Source: Buxus sempervirens (lineage: Eukaryota; Streptophyta; Magnoliopsida; Buxales; Buxaceae). From it: a stretch of 64,000 bases of DNA. Shown here piece after piece: positions 18,717 through 29,875 of this stretch. How positions within the stretch are numbered: the first letter of the stretch is position 1; each line of letters opens with the position of its first letter. The position numbers and the translations under genes are program-made. The stretch covers positions 30,678,853-30,742,852 of the forward strand of contig OX387183.1 of the NCBI GenBank assembly GCA_947561395.2. Direction: 5' to 3'. The notes under the pieces are model-generated. The model saw only the letters and a program-made list of their open reading frames with translations, ran no database searches and had not been told where the DNA came from.

Positions 18717-20069
18717 TTTTTTTTTTTTGAACGTTAAGTAATAATATTAAAAAGGAGGGAAAGAATGTACAAAAGAGTGACGTTACCCCATACTGAGGTA
18801 CACGCAACCAGAGCCAACGCTCAACACAGATACACGTACATCACAACTCATCCACTTGACTTCACATCACAACCCCCAACATCGACCATTACATTTGTGA
18901 CACCGTGGGTGCTAAAACATGCAAATCCCAATTGTTAAGAACGTGGATATCACATGGATTATTCCAGACTTGTACCTTGCTATGCTTCATCTTCTGTCTA
19001 ATGTCATTCACAATATGCTTGAGTACCTCATGGTGAGGGAGGTAACTATTTTTGAAGGTTCTCCGGTTCCTTTCAATCCAAATGTTGTAAATAGCAGCTG
19101 CAAAAGATAACTTCATGAGTACCTGTGAACACGACGAACCAGCATACCTGTTCTTGAGCCATTCAATACACCTAGGCCACGATCGAGTAACCTGCGGAGC
19201 TCCATTCAAGTGAAGAAGACCATGCCAAATTGCTTCACTATACTCACATTCAAAGAAGAGATGATGTTGCGTTTCATTCTGCTGCCTACAGAGAATACAC
19301 ACTGCCGATTGGATTACCCCCCATTCAAATAGTTGGTTCTTGGTTAGGAGCCTACATCTGATCGCCATCTATGATATGAAGGAGTGCCTTGGGATTGCCA
19401 TGCTATGCCATATTAATTTGTGCCACTTAATCTGGCTTCCACTCCCACCAATTGCCTTATATGCACTCTTTATACTAAATATTCCTGATTGAGCTGGAAG
19501 CCATACCACTTGGTCATCCTTATGAGGGTCTGGTCTTGGTAGCTCATGCAGTCTACCCCAAATCTCCATTAGGTCCATAGTCACAGATAGTGGAACATCC
19601 CACTCCGTATCTCTAACAATACTACACACATGTGCATGGATCGGTATGCCTGAGTCGTAACTCACTCTCCTTCCAAACCTCCTGTAAAGTGGACCCATTG
19701 GGTGCCAATTGTCAAACCATAGTGACGTGTCTCTCCCATTATTAATTCTCTTTCTAATAAGCGGAGCCGCAATATTTCTGAGCTTTAACGTTTTCCTCCA
19801 CACCCACGATCCTCTGGCTGGAATTTGTAACGCCCAGAAGTTCCTATCCTTGACCAGATACGCCCTCACCCATCTCAACCATAGGCTCGATGCCCCACTT
19901 ACTATCAACCATATGAGCCTCAAAATGGCACTTTTATTCCACACATGCAACTTCATGAATCCCAAACCACCCTCCTCCTTTGGCGTGCATACAACATCCC
20001 AACACACCGGAATGATCTTCCTCTTCATTTCTGGACCTGCCCATAAGAAGTCTCTACATATCTTCCTCC
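18717..20069 (-). mobile_element. LINE G, 5'-truncated L1-clade element
   Basis: A minus-strand LINE inserted in the integrase region of gypsy 1. The direct repeat TCTGGCTTCTTT lies at 18705-18716 and 20070-20081 (12 bp; the last T residues are ambiguous with the tail). Gypsy 2 has the unoccupied site at 51342-51353. The A-tail is preceded in sense by ATTACTTAACGTTC, a variant 3' box shared only with LINE L. Confidence 0.9.
18889..20069 (-). pseudogene. LINE G ORF2, C-terminal fragment with one stop
   Basis: The frame opens at the truncation (RRKICRDFLWAGPEMK). It covers the region after the reverse transcriptase palm, then meets a TAG at 19369-19371 where relatives have a tryptophan before MAIRCRLLTK, consistent with TGG to TAG. 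Past the stop the same frame contains the zinc motif CX2CX8HX4C (CILCRQQNETQHHLFFEC) and the IWIERNRRTFKNSYLP block, ending at 18889. No catalytic residues remain. Confidence 0.88.
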
Positions 20070-20081
20070 TCTGGCTTCTTT

Positions 20082-20729
20082 CCACTCAACGTCATTGATT
20101 TTGGCTTCCTTCAGGATTCTGAGCGACAGAAATTGTACTTCCACGGGGAGAACTACTTCCATTCCATATACCAGGGAGGAAGGGGTTGCCCCGGTCGACG
20201 TTCGGATCGACATCCGATAGGCGCGCAATGCATACGGCAACTTCTCATGCCAGTCTCTGTAGGTGACTACCATTTTCTCGAGTATCTTCTTCAGATTCTT
20301 GTTAGCAGCCTCTACTGCTCCGTTCATCTTGGGTCAATATGTTGTAGAGTTCAAATGTCAGATCTTCGGACATCCTTTCCATGTCCTTGTTATTCAGATT
20401 CTTTGCATTGTCCGTGATGATTGCTTCCGGCACGCCGTAACGACAGACTATATTGGTTCTATAAACTTGAGCACATGAGATTTCTTCACATCCACAAAGG
20501 ACATGGCCTCTTCCCACTTGGTGAAGTAGTCGATTGCCACTAAAATGAACCGATGCCCATTTGAAGCCTTTCGATGAACCTGGCCTATTATGTCGATCCC
20601 CCAGATGGCGAACGGCCAAGGTGATGCCATGGAATACAGCGCATTTGGTGGTACATGGATGTTGTTAGCTTAAATCTGGCACAACTGGCATTTCCTAACA
20701 TGGGCGTAGCAGTCTGCTTCCATTGTCAT
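20082..20729 (-). pseudogene. Gypsy 1 integrase, broken
   Basis: Integrase core in at least three frames. Visible blocks are FAIWGIDIIGQVHRKASNGH (first catalytic D), VAIDYFTKWEEA, a VPEAIITDNAKN block (second D) and MNGAVEAANKNLKKILEK (catalytic E). The C-terminal part, with LPYALRAYR and GMEVVLPVE, continues toward LINE G. The chain is interrupted by frameshifts around 20310-20330 and 20448-20630. In a living element it would insert cDNA into the host genome; this copy cannot. Confidence 0.82.
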
Positions 20730-21978
20730 CTAGTAATATCCCATCCTTAGGATCTTCCTTGCTAGCATGTGCCCATTCATGTGTGCACCGCACAACCCTC
20801 CATGGACTTCCTTAATCAGCTTCTGCGCCTCATCTTCTCTGACACATAGCAGTAGAGAGTCATTGTATGACTTCTTGTACAGTCTACCCCCACTGTAGAA
20901 GTATTGCCCTGCCAACCATTGAATAGTTCGCTTCTCTGCAGCTGAGGCACCTTCTGGCAGGATCCTGTCCTTTATGTACCTCTCAATGTCTTGGTACCAA
21001 GGCTCTTTCTCAGGCATGCTTTTCTCAATGCTGAAGCAGTAGACCGCGTAGCATCGAATCTCTATCTCCAGAGGTTGCACCCAAGCATCATCAGTGATAG
21101 TGGCCATTGATGCCAGTGTTGCTAGCACATCCGCAAATTGATTCCTGTCTCGTGGTATGTAATCGAATGTCACACTCTCGAATTGCTCTTCTAGCTTTTT
21201 AACCAGTTCTTGGTATGGTACCAACTTCACATCTCTGGTATTCCAGTCTCCTATCACTTGGTAGATGATAAGACTAAAATCACCGAATACCTTCAATTCC
21301 TGTATATGCATCTCAATTACTGCTCGCAAGCCTAACATGCATGCTTCATATTCCGCCATGTTGCTAGCGCAATCAAACAGGAGTTTTCCTGCTATTGGGT
21401 GATTAACACCATCTGGGGAGATTAACACTGCTCCAATCCCTTTTCCATTTACGTTGACTGCCCCGTCAAAGAACATCTGCCACTTGGTTTCCTCCATCTT
21501 TTCTGCAGATTCTGTACACATCACATCTTCGTCTGGGAAGTGAGTCAGGAGTGGTTGGTAGTCTTGCAGGGGATGCTCTGCCAAGTGGTCTGCCACAGCT
21601 TGTCCTTTTATCGCCTTCTTAGTCGTATATACGATGTCGTACTCAGACAAAAGGACTTGCCACCGAGCTACCCTTCCAATGGAGATCGGCTTCTCAAAGA
21701 TATACTTTAACGAATCAAGGTTCGAGATCAGCAAGACTGTGTGGCTGAGCAAATAGTGTCGGAGCTTTTAAGCTGCCCAGACCAAGGCGCAGCACGTCTT
21801 CTCAAGCACTGTGTATCCAACTTCAAAGTTGGTAAATTTCTTGCTCAGGTAGTAGATTGCTTGTTATTTCCTTCCTTTCTCATCGTGTTGCCCTAGCACA
21901 CATCCTACAGTCGTCTCTAAGACTGTCATATACATAATCAAGGGTTGTCCTGGGACTGGTGGGACCAATGTCGACGGA
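20730..21978 (-). pseudogene. Gypsy 1 RNase H and archaeal-type RNase H
   Basis: A 340-codon frame (20730-21752) preceded by a broken stretch up to LINE H. It contains the end of the retroviral-type RNase H (LLISNLDSLKYIFEKP), a tether, and a second RNase H. Catalytic-type positions of the second domain are seen in FFDGAVN, NMAEYEA, VFGDFSL and NQFADVLA. Its C-terminal end carries the integrase HHCC start (GGLCGAHMNGH). The domain order assigns the element to the Tat lineage. Upstream, 21753-21978 matches the RNase H of gypsy 2 but has stops. Confidence 0.82.
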
Positions 21979-21995
21979 CTCATCAGATAGGCCTT

Positions 21996-24900
21996 TTTTT
22001 TTTTTTTTGGAAGGTAAGTCCAAAGATTATATTAATAAACAAATATCTACAATGACGTCCATACAAGGTAAAGCAAACAAAGCCTCATGCTAATGAGGCA
22101 AACAGCCATATAAGGAAGCACTAATGCGAAATGAGGCTAAGGGGTGAACTCCCAATTCAAATCCCAATTAGAGATGAGTTGGCGATGAAGTGAGTTATCC
22201 GGAAGCTTGACTCGTTCCAGATTTGCTTTGTCACGAACATCTGATATGATTGTTTCAACCAAGACCTGCCACGGCATGTAGATATTTTTGAACACCCGGC
22301 GATTTCTTTCCCTCCAAAGGTGATAAACTGTGGCTGCTAGAGAGAAGTTGAATAACAACCGAGCTTGTGGGCTAGCCACTTGCAAAGATGAAGCCCATTG
22401 TATTATTTGTAACCAAGACCGCTGTGCTCGACTGACACAATTGTTGGAAAGGATGCGGTTCCAAATCTGAGAGCTATATTGGCAAGCAAAAAATAGATGA
22501 GAGTGAGACTCATCTGTGCGTCTACATAGCACGCATGAGGCTTGGTCGATAATGTGGAGCTTGTGTAGACGGTCCCTGGTGAGGAGTCTTTGGTTGACAG
22601 CGAGCCATAGGATAAATGCATGCTTCGGTATGTGATTTGGAAACCACACCAAACTATACCAATGAACCTTCACACGGATTGTGTCAAGACTTTTATAAGC
22701 ACTACTGATGTCGAACGTACCTGAGTTGGTGGGGATCCAAGTCAGCACATCTTCACTATCTGGCATTGGATTCTTTAGCATATGGAGCTTACTCCACACC
22801 TCGATTAGGTCAGGAGATGCTGCCAAGGGAGGGTCCCAACTATGGCCTGAGATAATGCTACTAACCGTGGCTCGGTTGGAGAGGCCCGAGTCATAGATTA
22901 GACGGTAACCATACCTGTTAAATAGGGGACCTTCAGGATGCCAATTATCATACCATAGGGAAGTAGACATACCATTGTGTATCTTCTTCTTCACCAGGTG
23001 AGCCACATCTTGTCTTGTTCTAAGGATCTTCCTCCATGCCCAAGCACAAGTTGCTGGTATATTAAGATTCCAGAAATTGCGGTCCTTGACCAAGTACTTG
23101 TGAACCCACTGCACCCACAAGGAGTCCTCATTACTCAGGATTCGCCATATATGCTTCATGGTTGCAGCCTTGTTCCATTTGCAAAGCTTGAAAAGACCAA
23201 GTCCACCTTCCTTCCGTGGCATGCAAACAATATCCCAACTGATAGGAGTCATTTTCTTTTTGAGATCAGGTCCTGCCCATAAAAATCTCCTAATAATAGT
23301 TTCCAATTCAGAAAGAACACCCTTGGGAATGATGAAGGTAGTAAGCCAATGAACTTTGATAGAAAAGAGCACCGACTTTATGAGGAGTAACCTACCAGCA
23401 TACGAAAGAGCTCTACCTTTCCAAGATTGAGTTCTAGCTTTGACTTGATTAATAAGCGGTTCACAATCCCGCCTTGAGAGCTTAGAGGTGAAAAGAGGTA
23501 GCCCAAGGTACCTAACCGGCAACTGCCCAATAGGAAATCCAGCCATGGAGCTTAGGTCAAGTTTCTGGTCCTCATCCACACCACTTAGATACATGGCACT
23601 CTTGGCTTTATTAACATATAGTCCTGTTATCTCATGAAAGCCATCAAGTGCTTTGAGAATGCATTGTATGGAGGAGCTGTCAGCCTTAGAGAAGATGAAC
23701 AAGTCATCTGCAAAGCAAAGGAGCTTGAGATCAATGGCCTCACATCTATGGTGGTGGGTGAAGCCTTGATTGGTATGCTCCTTTAACACCATATTGAAAA
23801 CTTCCATTACCAAGACAAATAAGTAGGGAGACATAGGATCACCTTGCCGTAGACCTTTTGCACCTTTGAAGAAACCACACAAGCTACCATTGATCATGAT
23901 GGAGAAGGCTGGGGTGGTAACACACTCCATGATCCATGCAATCATATTGGCCGGAAAATGAAGTGCATGCAACATTTGTCTAATGCTGCTCCAAGATACC
24001 GAGTCGAAGGCTTTACGAATATCAACCTTAAGTGCACATTTCATATGAGACCCATTCAAGTGGTAGTTGTGAAGTAACTCATGGGTAAGAAGAACATTTT
24101 CAGCTGCACCTCTACCTGGGATGAAGGCTGATTGGTAGCTTCCAACAATTGCCCCAACAACTCCCTTAAGCCGATTCGCAATTATCTTGGCAATGCATTT
24201 GTACAAGGTATTGACACACGAGATAGGTCGATAATCAGTAACCTTGCTTGGGTTGCGGCACTTAGGCACCAATGATATGGCAGAAGCATTCCACTGCTTA
24301 AGAAGTTTGCCTTCCTTGAAGAAACTCGTGATTGCCTCCAAAACATCGTCTCCAACTATCCCCCAACAACTTTTAAAGAAGGCAGGGGTAAAGCCATCTG
24401 GACCTGGCGCTTTATCCTCCTTTAATGAAAATAGTGTGGACCTGATTTCATCCGCTTTAACCTCCTCCATCAAACAACATTTCTGTTCCTCAGATAAAAC
24501 TTTGGAAAACGTGGGCATGTCATGGTGGTTGTGCTCAACAACAGACCCTAAGGATTCTTGGAAGTGCTTGACAATGTGCTGGGAAATCTCTTTGTGATCG
24601 GTGATTTTGGTACCATCCTCTGTCATGATACATGAGAAACTGTTCGCTGCTCTTCTAGATATCAATGCATTGTGGAAGAAAGTGGAATTCTTGTCACCCT
24701 CGGCCAACCATTGAACCCTTGATTTTTGTTTGAGTTGAGACTCCTCAAGCCTTAGTAAAGAGTGGAAGTGCCTCTTCAAAGTGCTCTCTTGTTGCATTAG
24801 GGCTACATTTTGGGGATCATCATGAATGGATTTTTGCAGAATAGCAAGCTTGGATCTGGCTTCCTGTACCTGAGAAGATAATTCAGCAAATCTCATTTGC

Positions 24901-25797
24901 TTACTCCATCCCTTAAGCTTCATTTTGACAGCTTGGAGCTTCTTAGCAACTCTAAACATTGGTGAGCCATTCACCTCAACTTCCCATGCGTCCTTGACAA
25001 GTGGATAGAAATCTGATCTAGCAGTCCAGAAGTTGAAGAATCTGAAAGGTTTTTTACCTTGCTGCCATTGAGGGAAAACCGAAATCAATAGTGGGCAATG
25101 GTCAGAGACGCCTGGATTAAGTACCTCAACTTCTGAGGAGGTAAGATCTCTAAGCCATGGCAAGTTAACAAGAGCACGGTCCAATCTGCAAGATATACGT
25201 CTTTGGCCTTCCCCTTGGTTGGACCATGTGAAGAAGAAGCCTTTGGATTTGAGCTCCACCAATTGACAAGCATCAATACAATCATTGAATTCCTCAGTAG
25301 CACATCTGTTTATGTGTTGCCCTCCTGTCTTTTCATTGGCTGATCTAACGCAGTTAAAATCCCCTACAAGCATCCATGGATGGGGTGTAGAGTATCTTTG
25401 CAATTGCCGCCACAAATGCCTTCTTTCCAAGGCGTCATTCGAACCATAAACAAAGGTGATGAAGCATGCTTTATTCATTCCCATAAAATCTGCATAACAA
25501 TGGATAAGTTGGTCACTAGTGTCCAACTTATTAATTTTAACTTCTGAAGGGTTAAACAAGACCCAAATGCGACCCTTCAAAGCTTGATCATAGTTGGTAA
25601 TGAGCTCCCAATGAACGGATAAGAGGCTTTTCACAATTTGGGCATTGACTTGCCTCACCTTAGTCTCTACAACTGCCAAAAGACATAACTTCTTGGATAG
25701 CATAAGATTTCGAACTTCCATTTGCTTTTCGGGGTTATTTAGACCCCTAATATTCCACATGGCAATGTTAAGCATAATTCACATGATCACCCCCACC
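21996..25797 (-). mobile_element. LINE H, L1-clade element with intact ORF2 and truncated just before it
   Basis: A minus-strand LINE inserted in gypsy 1 between the reverse transcriptase and RNase H. The perfect 17-bp duplication CTCATCAGATAGGCCTT lies at 21979-21995 and 25798-25814. The empty site is preserved in gypsy 2 at 53252-53268. The A-tail is followed outward by the duplication, and the 3' box is GGACTTACCTTCC. Only 22 bp lie upstream of the ORF2 start, so ORF1 and the 5' UTR are missing. Confidence 0.95.
22137..25775 (-). CDS. LINE H ORF2 protein: endonuclease, reverse transcriptase, zf-RVT
   Basis: An uninterrupted 1212-aa ORF2. The endonuclease shows WNIRGLNNPEKQ, VETKV, GDFNCVR and SDHCP (about aa 1-230). 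The reverse transcriptase runs from KAPGPDGF (about aa 457) through AFIPGRG, KAFDSVSW, LRQGDPMSPY and catalytic FADD (about aa 689). The zf-RVT motif is CVLCRRTDESHSHLFFAC (about aa 1085). The start context is ATGCTTAAC, so an upstream ORF1 frame would close eight bases into ORF2, as in LINEs A, L and O. It is closest to O and J. Promoter sequence is absent, so expression would depend on neighbouring DNA. Confidence 0.93.
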   Translation of the reverse strand: MLNIAMWNIRGLNNPEKQMEVRNLMLSKKLCLLAVVETKVRQVNAQIVKSLLSVHWELITNYDQALKGRIWVLFNPSEVKINKLDTSDQLIHCYADFMGMNKACFITFVYGSNDALERRHLWRQLQRYSTPHPWMLVGDFNCVRSANEKTGGQHINRCATEEFNDCIDACQLVELKSKGFFFTWSNQGEGQRRISCRLDRALVNLPWLRDLTSSEVEVLNPGVSDHCPLLISVFPQWQQGKKPFRFFNFWTARSDFYPLVKDAWEVEVNGSPMFRVAKKLQAVKMKLKGWSKQMRFAELSSQVQEARSKLAILQKSIHDDPQNVALMQQESTLKRHFHSLLRLEESQLKQKSRVQWLAEGDKNSTFFHNALISRRAANSFSCIMTEDGTKITDHKEISQHIVKHFQESLGSVVEHNHHDMPTFSKVLSEEQKCCLMEEVKADEIRSTLFSLKEDKAPGPDGFTPAFFKSCWGIVGDDVLEAITSFFKEGKLLKQWNASAISLVPKCRNPSKVTDYRPISCVNTLYKCIAKIIANRLKGVVGAIVGSYQSAFIPGRGAAENVLLTHELLHNYHLNGSHMKCALKVDIRKAFDSVSWSSIRQMLHALHFPANMIAWIMECVTTPAFSIMINGSLCGFFKGAKGLRQGDPMSPYLFVLVMEVFNMVLKEHTNQGFTHHHRCEAIDLKLLCFADDLFIFSKADSSSIQCILKALDGFHEITGLYVNKAKSAMYLSGVDEDQKLDLSSMAGFPIGQLPVRYLGLPLFTSKLSRRDCEPLINQVKARTQSWKGRALSYAGRLLLIKSVLFSIKVHWLTTFIIPKGVLSELETIIRRFLWAGPDLKKKMTPISWDIVCMPRKEGGLGLFKLCKWNKAATMKHIWRILSNEDSLWVQWVHKYLVKDRNFWNLNIPATCAWAWRKILRTRQDVAHLVKKKIHNGMSTSLWYDNWHPEGPLFNRYGYRLIYDSGLSNRATVSSIISGHSWDPPLAASPDLIEVWSKLHMLKNPMPDSEDVLTWIPTNSGTFDISSAYKSLDTIRVKVHWYSLVWFPNHIPKHAFILWLAVNQRLLTRDRLHKLHIIDQASCVLCRRTDESHSHLFFACQYSSQIWNRILSNNCVSRAQRSWLQIIQWASSLQVASPQARLLFNFSLAATVYHLWRERNRRVFKNIYMPWQVLVETIISDVRDKANLERVKLPDNSLHRQLISNWDLNWEFTP

Positions 25798-25814
25798 CTC
25801 ATCAGATAGGCCTT

Positions 25815-26778
25815 GATCTTATCAAATGCTAGTTGGCAGTCTTCGTTCCAAATCATGGGGTTATCCTTCTTCAGCAGCTTAAATATAGGCTCGCACACAG
25901 GAGTCATCTGCGCGATGAATCGGCTAATGTACTGCACCCTGTCTAGGAACCCTCTTACTCCCTTTTCTATCGACGGAGGAGGCATCTCCAGAACTGCCTT
26001 CGCTTTGACGGGGTCCACCTTAATCCCTCGTTTGCCCACTATGAATCCAAGTAGTTTTCTTGAATTAACCCCAAACACGCACTTGTTTGGGTTGAGCCTG
26101 AGCTTGTGCTCTCTGAGCCTTGTCGAACATCTTTCCAAGGTTCACCAAATGGTCTTCTTCCTCCTTTGACTTCGCTATCATGTTATCCACATACACTTCC
26201 ATTTCTTTGTGCATCATGTCGTGGAACAACAGGGTCATAGCACGCTGATATGTAGCGCCCGCATTCTTTAGTCCGAACGGCATCACGCGGTAGCCGTACG
26301 TGCCCCAGTGCATGATGAAGGATGTATTCTCCATATCTTCAGGCACCATCCTTATCTGGTTGTAACCAGAGAAGCCGTCCATGAAAGAGAACATGGAATG
26401 CGTCGCTGTATTGTCCACCAGTACATCAATGTGCGGCACTGGGAAGTCATCCTTCGGACTTGCTCTATTCAAATCTCTGTAGTCAACACACATCCTGACT
26501 TTCCTATCTTTCTTGGGAACTGGCACGATGTTGGCTAACCACTCTGGATAATGAGTTACTTGCAAGAATTCGGCATCCAACTGTTTGGTGACATCTTCTT
26601 TGATCTTCAGGGCCCATTCCAGCTTTGTGCTCCTGAGCTTCTGTTTCATAGGTACGGCCTTAGACTTTGTTGGTAATCGATGCACAACCAAGTTCGTGTC
26701 TACCCCGGGCATATCCTCGTATGACCATGCAAACACGTTAGAATAAGATTTAAGAACATCAATCATCTGTCTTCTCAA
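25815..26778 (-). pseudogene. Gypsy 1 reverse transcriptase with YVDN active site
   Basis: Reverse transcriptase in two overlapping frames (26065-26778, then 25779-26138) with a frameshift near 26110. Motifs are FAWSYEDMPG, NIVPVPKKDRKVRMCVDYRDLN, SFMDGFSGYNQI, MPFGLKNAGATYQR and the active-site motif. That motif reads YVDN at 26182-26193 instead of YVDD, a G to A change in sense that removes a catalytic aspartate. Gypsy 2 keeps YVDD. The copy is inactive for that reason as well as through the frameshift. Confidence 0.87.
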
Positions 26779-27085
26779 TAATTGTCACAGCTTTTTACCA
26801 ATTTGGAGTATCCTTAGTTATACTATTTCACCTATGTCAATTGGCTCAGTTTCCTCAATGTTGGCCTGGGGACCCTTTTCATGCCTTTTCAATGCGAGTT
26901 GGATTTCAAGCGGGGTCTCTCATGATTCATCTTCGTCCTCATGCTCGAAAGGCTCACAGGGGACGATGTCTAAACCTTCTTTCTACGATGGGCAAGTGTC
27001 CCAATCTGACTTTTCGAGTTCTTGCTCATTTTTAGGATTGGACACCAGCTCATGCTTTTCATTATCATTGCCATCTGCTCTTCCA
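26779..27085 (-). pseudogene. Gypsy 1 pol N-terminal extension, decayed
   Basis: The minus strand reads TPLEIQLALKRHEKGPQAN, ETEPIDIGEIV, stop, LRILQIGKKL, stop, then the start of the reverse transcriptase. These blocks resemble the spacer between protease and reverse transcriptase of plant gypsy elements. At least four stops interrupt it. It ends around 27085, where the 1.04-kb repeat begins. Confidence 0.6.
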
Positions 27086-27102
27086 GGTGTGCGTCAGGAT
27101 TG

Positions 27103-28186
27103 ACACTAAGTGTGCGTGCATCGGGAACGCCACACCGCAGGGCTCACGGATTCATGCGTGCCTCCGGGAGGGTAAAACAGGAATATTGGAGTCGCTACCG
27201 CCTGATGGGGTGCAGGTGAACACCTGGGTGCCTAGGTTTGTCTATTGGGTTGGTCTGCGGCTTGACATTCTAAGTAAGGTCTCAGTTACGGTCCGGGGAA
27301 GTTCATAGACACCCCAGTCCGCCCCATCGGTTTGACGAGTCCCATGGGTTTCCTGGTTTGAGTCAACTCGGTCTTTACTCACCCAATTCCTAATCCAGCA
27401 TGCAATTTGGTTAAGTCTGGCGGGACCGCCTGAGTAGTGTGGGTCCCTTTACTTGATTCTATCTTGTTTAATTAAGTGGTCTGAGTCTGAGTGGGTGGGC
27501 CCTATTGGAAGGCCCACGGATTCCTTGGTGGGCTTGGTTAAGCCCACATGTCCCCTGGTGGGCCTCCGTCTAAGCCTGGGAGGCCCTTTGGGCTTAAGTT
27601 AAATGAATTGATTTTATTTAATTTGTTCAAATTAGAGACTTAAATGATTTTCATGCAAAAGGTGTGTCTGCATTGGTTCGCGGGCCCCTAGGTGGGCCCC
27701 TAGGAAGGTTGTCAAGTATTTTGAATTATCTTGCTTAGATTTACAAAAATGGGCTCGACATTGGGCTTGGGGCCCGTAGTTCAGATTTAGGCTTGAAAGC
27801 CCAAGTTCCTTGAAGTTAGGGTTTAAACCCTTACTTGGTTCGATTAGTGGGCTTGGCGGACCCGATAGGCCCTGGCCTGTGGTCTCGGCCAAACCATGCT
27901 ACTTACCACATTACTTCACAAATTGGCTTTTGGGTGGGCCGCATTGGGCTTGGCCCACTCAGTTTGGTTAGTTAATTTACTTAAGTTACTGAAATTGCAT
28001 GCATGTGTCCCGTTATGTTTGTCGGGCTTGGTGGGGACCAACCTAGCCTACATGCTAAAGCTGGTGAGTGTGTGCATATGATGTATGTGCATCAACAAGG
28101 AAGCCAATCATGCATGTAAACACAATAAAACAGAAAAGAAGACATGTTGTAGGAAAGTGGAACAGCAACTATACATGGAGGAAATT
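27103..28186. repeat. 1.04-kb repeat, copy 1
   Basis: Copy 1 starts at CACTAAGTGTGC. Matching landmarks in copy 2 lie about 1040 bp further on: CCTGATGGGGTGCAGG at 27201 and 28242, CCCGATAGG at 27861 and 28901. The unit is rich in GGGCCC and TTGGTTAAG words and has no coding pattern. Copy 1 contains about 35 extra bases near its start. It may be LTR or 5' untranslated DNA of the adjacent gypsy element. That cannot be decided here. Confidence 0.75.
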
Positions 28187-29420
28187 CACTTAATGTGCAA
28201 GCGTTGGAAACGCCGCACGGGAAAATTCGGAGTCGCCACTTCCTGATGGGGTGCAGGCGGACACCTGGGTGCCTAATCTTGTCTATTACGGCTTTGGTCT
28301 GCGGGTTTTGAGATTCTAAGTAGGGTCTTGGTTGCGATCCGGGGAAGTCCGTAGACACCCCGGTCTGCCCCATCGGTTGATGGGTCCCGTGGGTTCCCTG
28401 GTTTGAGTCAACTCACTTTGGTTCTCACCCGATTCCTAATCCAGCATGCAACTTGGTTAAGTCTGGCCGGACCACCTGAGTGGTGTGGGTCCCTTTAATT
28501 GTTTTTTTTATCTTTCTTAATTAGGTGCTCTGGGTCTGACTGGGTGGGCCCCGTTGGAAGGCCCATGGTGTCCTTGGTGGGCTTGGTTAAGCCCGCATGC
28601 CCTTGGTGGGCCTCGGTCTAGTCCTAAGAGGCCCTTTGGGCTTAGGTTTTAAATGAATTGATTTTAGTTATCTGTTGGGGTTTAAATGGTTTTCATGCAA
28701 CAGGTGGGTCTGCATTGGTTTGCGGGCCCCTGGGTGGGCCACACATGTTTGCCAAAATAATTTATTTGAATTTATCTTCTCTCAAAAGTGGGCTAGACCA
28801 TGGGCTTGGGGCCCGTTGGTCTAGACTTGGACCGGATGGTCCGTGGTTCAGTGGGTCAGGGTATTGGACCCTACCCGGTTGGGTTGATGGGCTTAGCGGG
28901 CCCGATAGGCCTGTGCCCGCAGTCACGGCCAAACCATCCTTACCCTAAGCCAACATGCTTCACTTTTTATTGGGCTTTGGTGGGCCTCCTAGGGTTTGGC
29001 CCATTTGATTTGCATTAATTATCTTGTTTAATGTAAAGTGATCTTGGACTGGGTGGGCCCCGTTGGAAGGCCCACAAAAGGATCCAATTGGGCTTGGGAG
29101 CCCATGCACCATTTTGGGTTTCTGGTTGACCCAGAAACCCTACTAGTTCAGCTTAAGCAACATCACAAATCAGCATGCACCAAAAATCAGGTTTTTTGGG
29201 AATTTTATCTTGGTTAAGCACGAATACTAGCATAACCGAAATTGGATTTCGGTTAAGCCACCAGAAGCCCTTGACCGACCTGAGATCTCGGGTAAGCAGT
29301 AGAAATGCCCTTTTCCACTTTTTTGGCACAAAACCAATCTAAGGGGTTTGTGTGCATGTATGGTATCTCTGTGGGCCCTTGTGTGGGCCCACAGTGGTTC
29401 GAATGGAGCTGTTAGGCTCA
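28187..29420. repeat. 1.04-kb repeat, copy 2, and its extension
   Basis: It begins CACTTAATGTGCAAGCG and follows copy 1 in direct order. Beyond the unit it extends into sequence matching copy 3: GGAAGGCCCAC, GGGTTTCTGGTTGACCC and GTGGGCCC palindromes near 29380, matched at about 49775. No ORF of interest. Confidence 0.72.
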
Positions 29421-29875
29421 CTTTTTGGGGTTCTTTCAAAATCAAAGCAGCAAAGAGAATCAAGGGACTTTCCCCCCTTTCCGAACCAAGACAAGGATCT
29501 GAGCATCCCTGGGTTGGTTTCTTTGGATCCCAACACAGATTAGCATGCTTGCATGTTTACTTATGGACAAAGATCGACTAAAATGACGTACCTAGAAATG
29601 CTTTAAGCACATGGAAATGCATACTTGCACATAGAAATATACATGCAAAGGAGTCGGCTTCATATGGTCATAAACAGTGACCAAAAGTGGCAAAACACTT
29701 CACTAGAAATGCATGAAAATGGTTGGAAAAGCATGCAATCATACAAAGCTGAAATCCTGGCATGCATGCTTTAAATCCTAATAGCTAACAAAGGGATCTC
29801 ATGCATTCAAGTGACAGCAACTAAGCATGCATCTCATGCATTTAAACATATCAAGATCGTCTCCAAAACCCAACC
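29421..29875. other. Unassigned non-coding stretch rich in GCATGC-type words
   Basis: A-rich DNA with many GCATG, CATGCA and TGCATG words (for example near 29540, 29690 and 29760) and no coding pattern. It probably still belongs to the repeat on its left, but I could not match it elsewhere in the window. LINE I1 starts near its right end. Confidence 0.4.

Larger units (their letters stand above)
18687..27085 (-). mobile_element. Gypsy element 1, Tat-type pol region, decayed and split by LINEs G and H
   Basis: A minus-strand Ty3/gypsy pol in three pieces: 18687-18716, 20070-21995 and 25798-27085. The order is an N-terminal extension, reverse transcriptase, RNase H, a second archaeal-type RNase H, then integrase. 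The second RNase H is known as a mark of the plant Tat/Ogre lineage. Stops and frameshifts break every domain. Gag and protease are not visible, because the pol N-terminal side ends at 27085 against the 1.04-kb repeats. It is clearly related to gypsy element 2 (51063-54203), which has unoccupied sites for both G and H. Confidence 0.85.
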
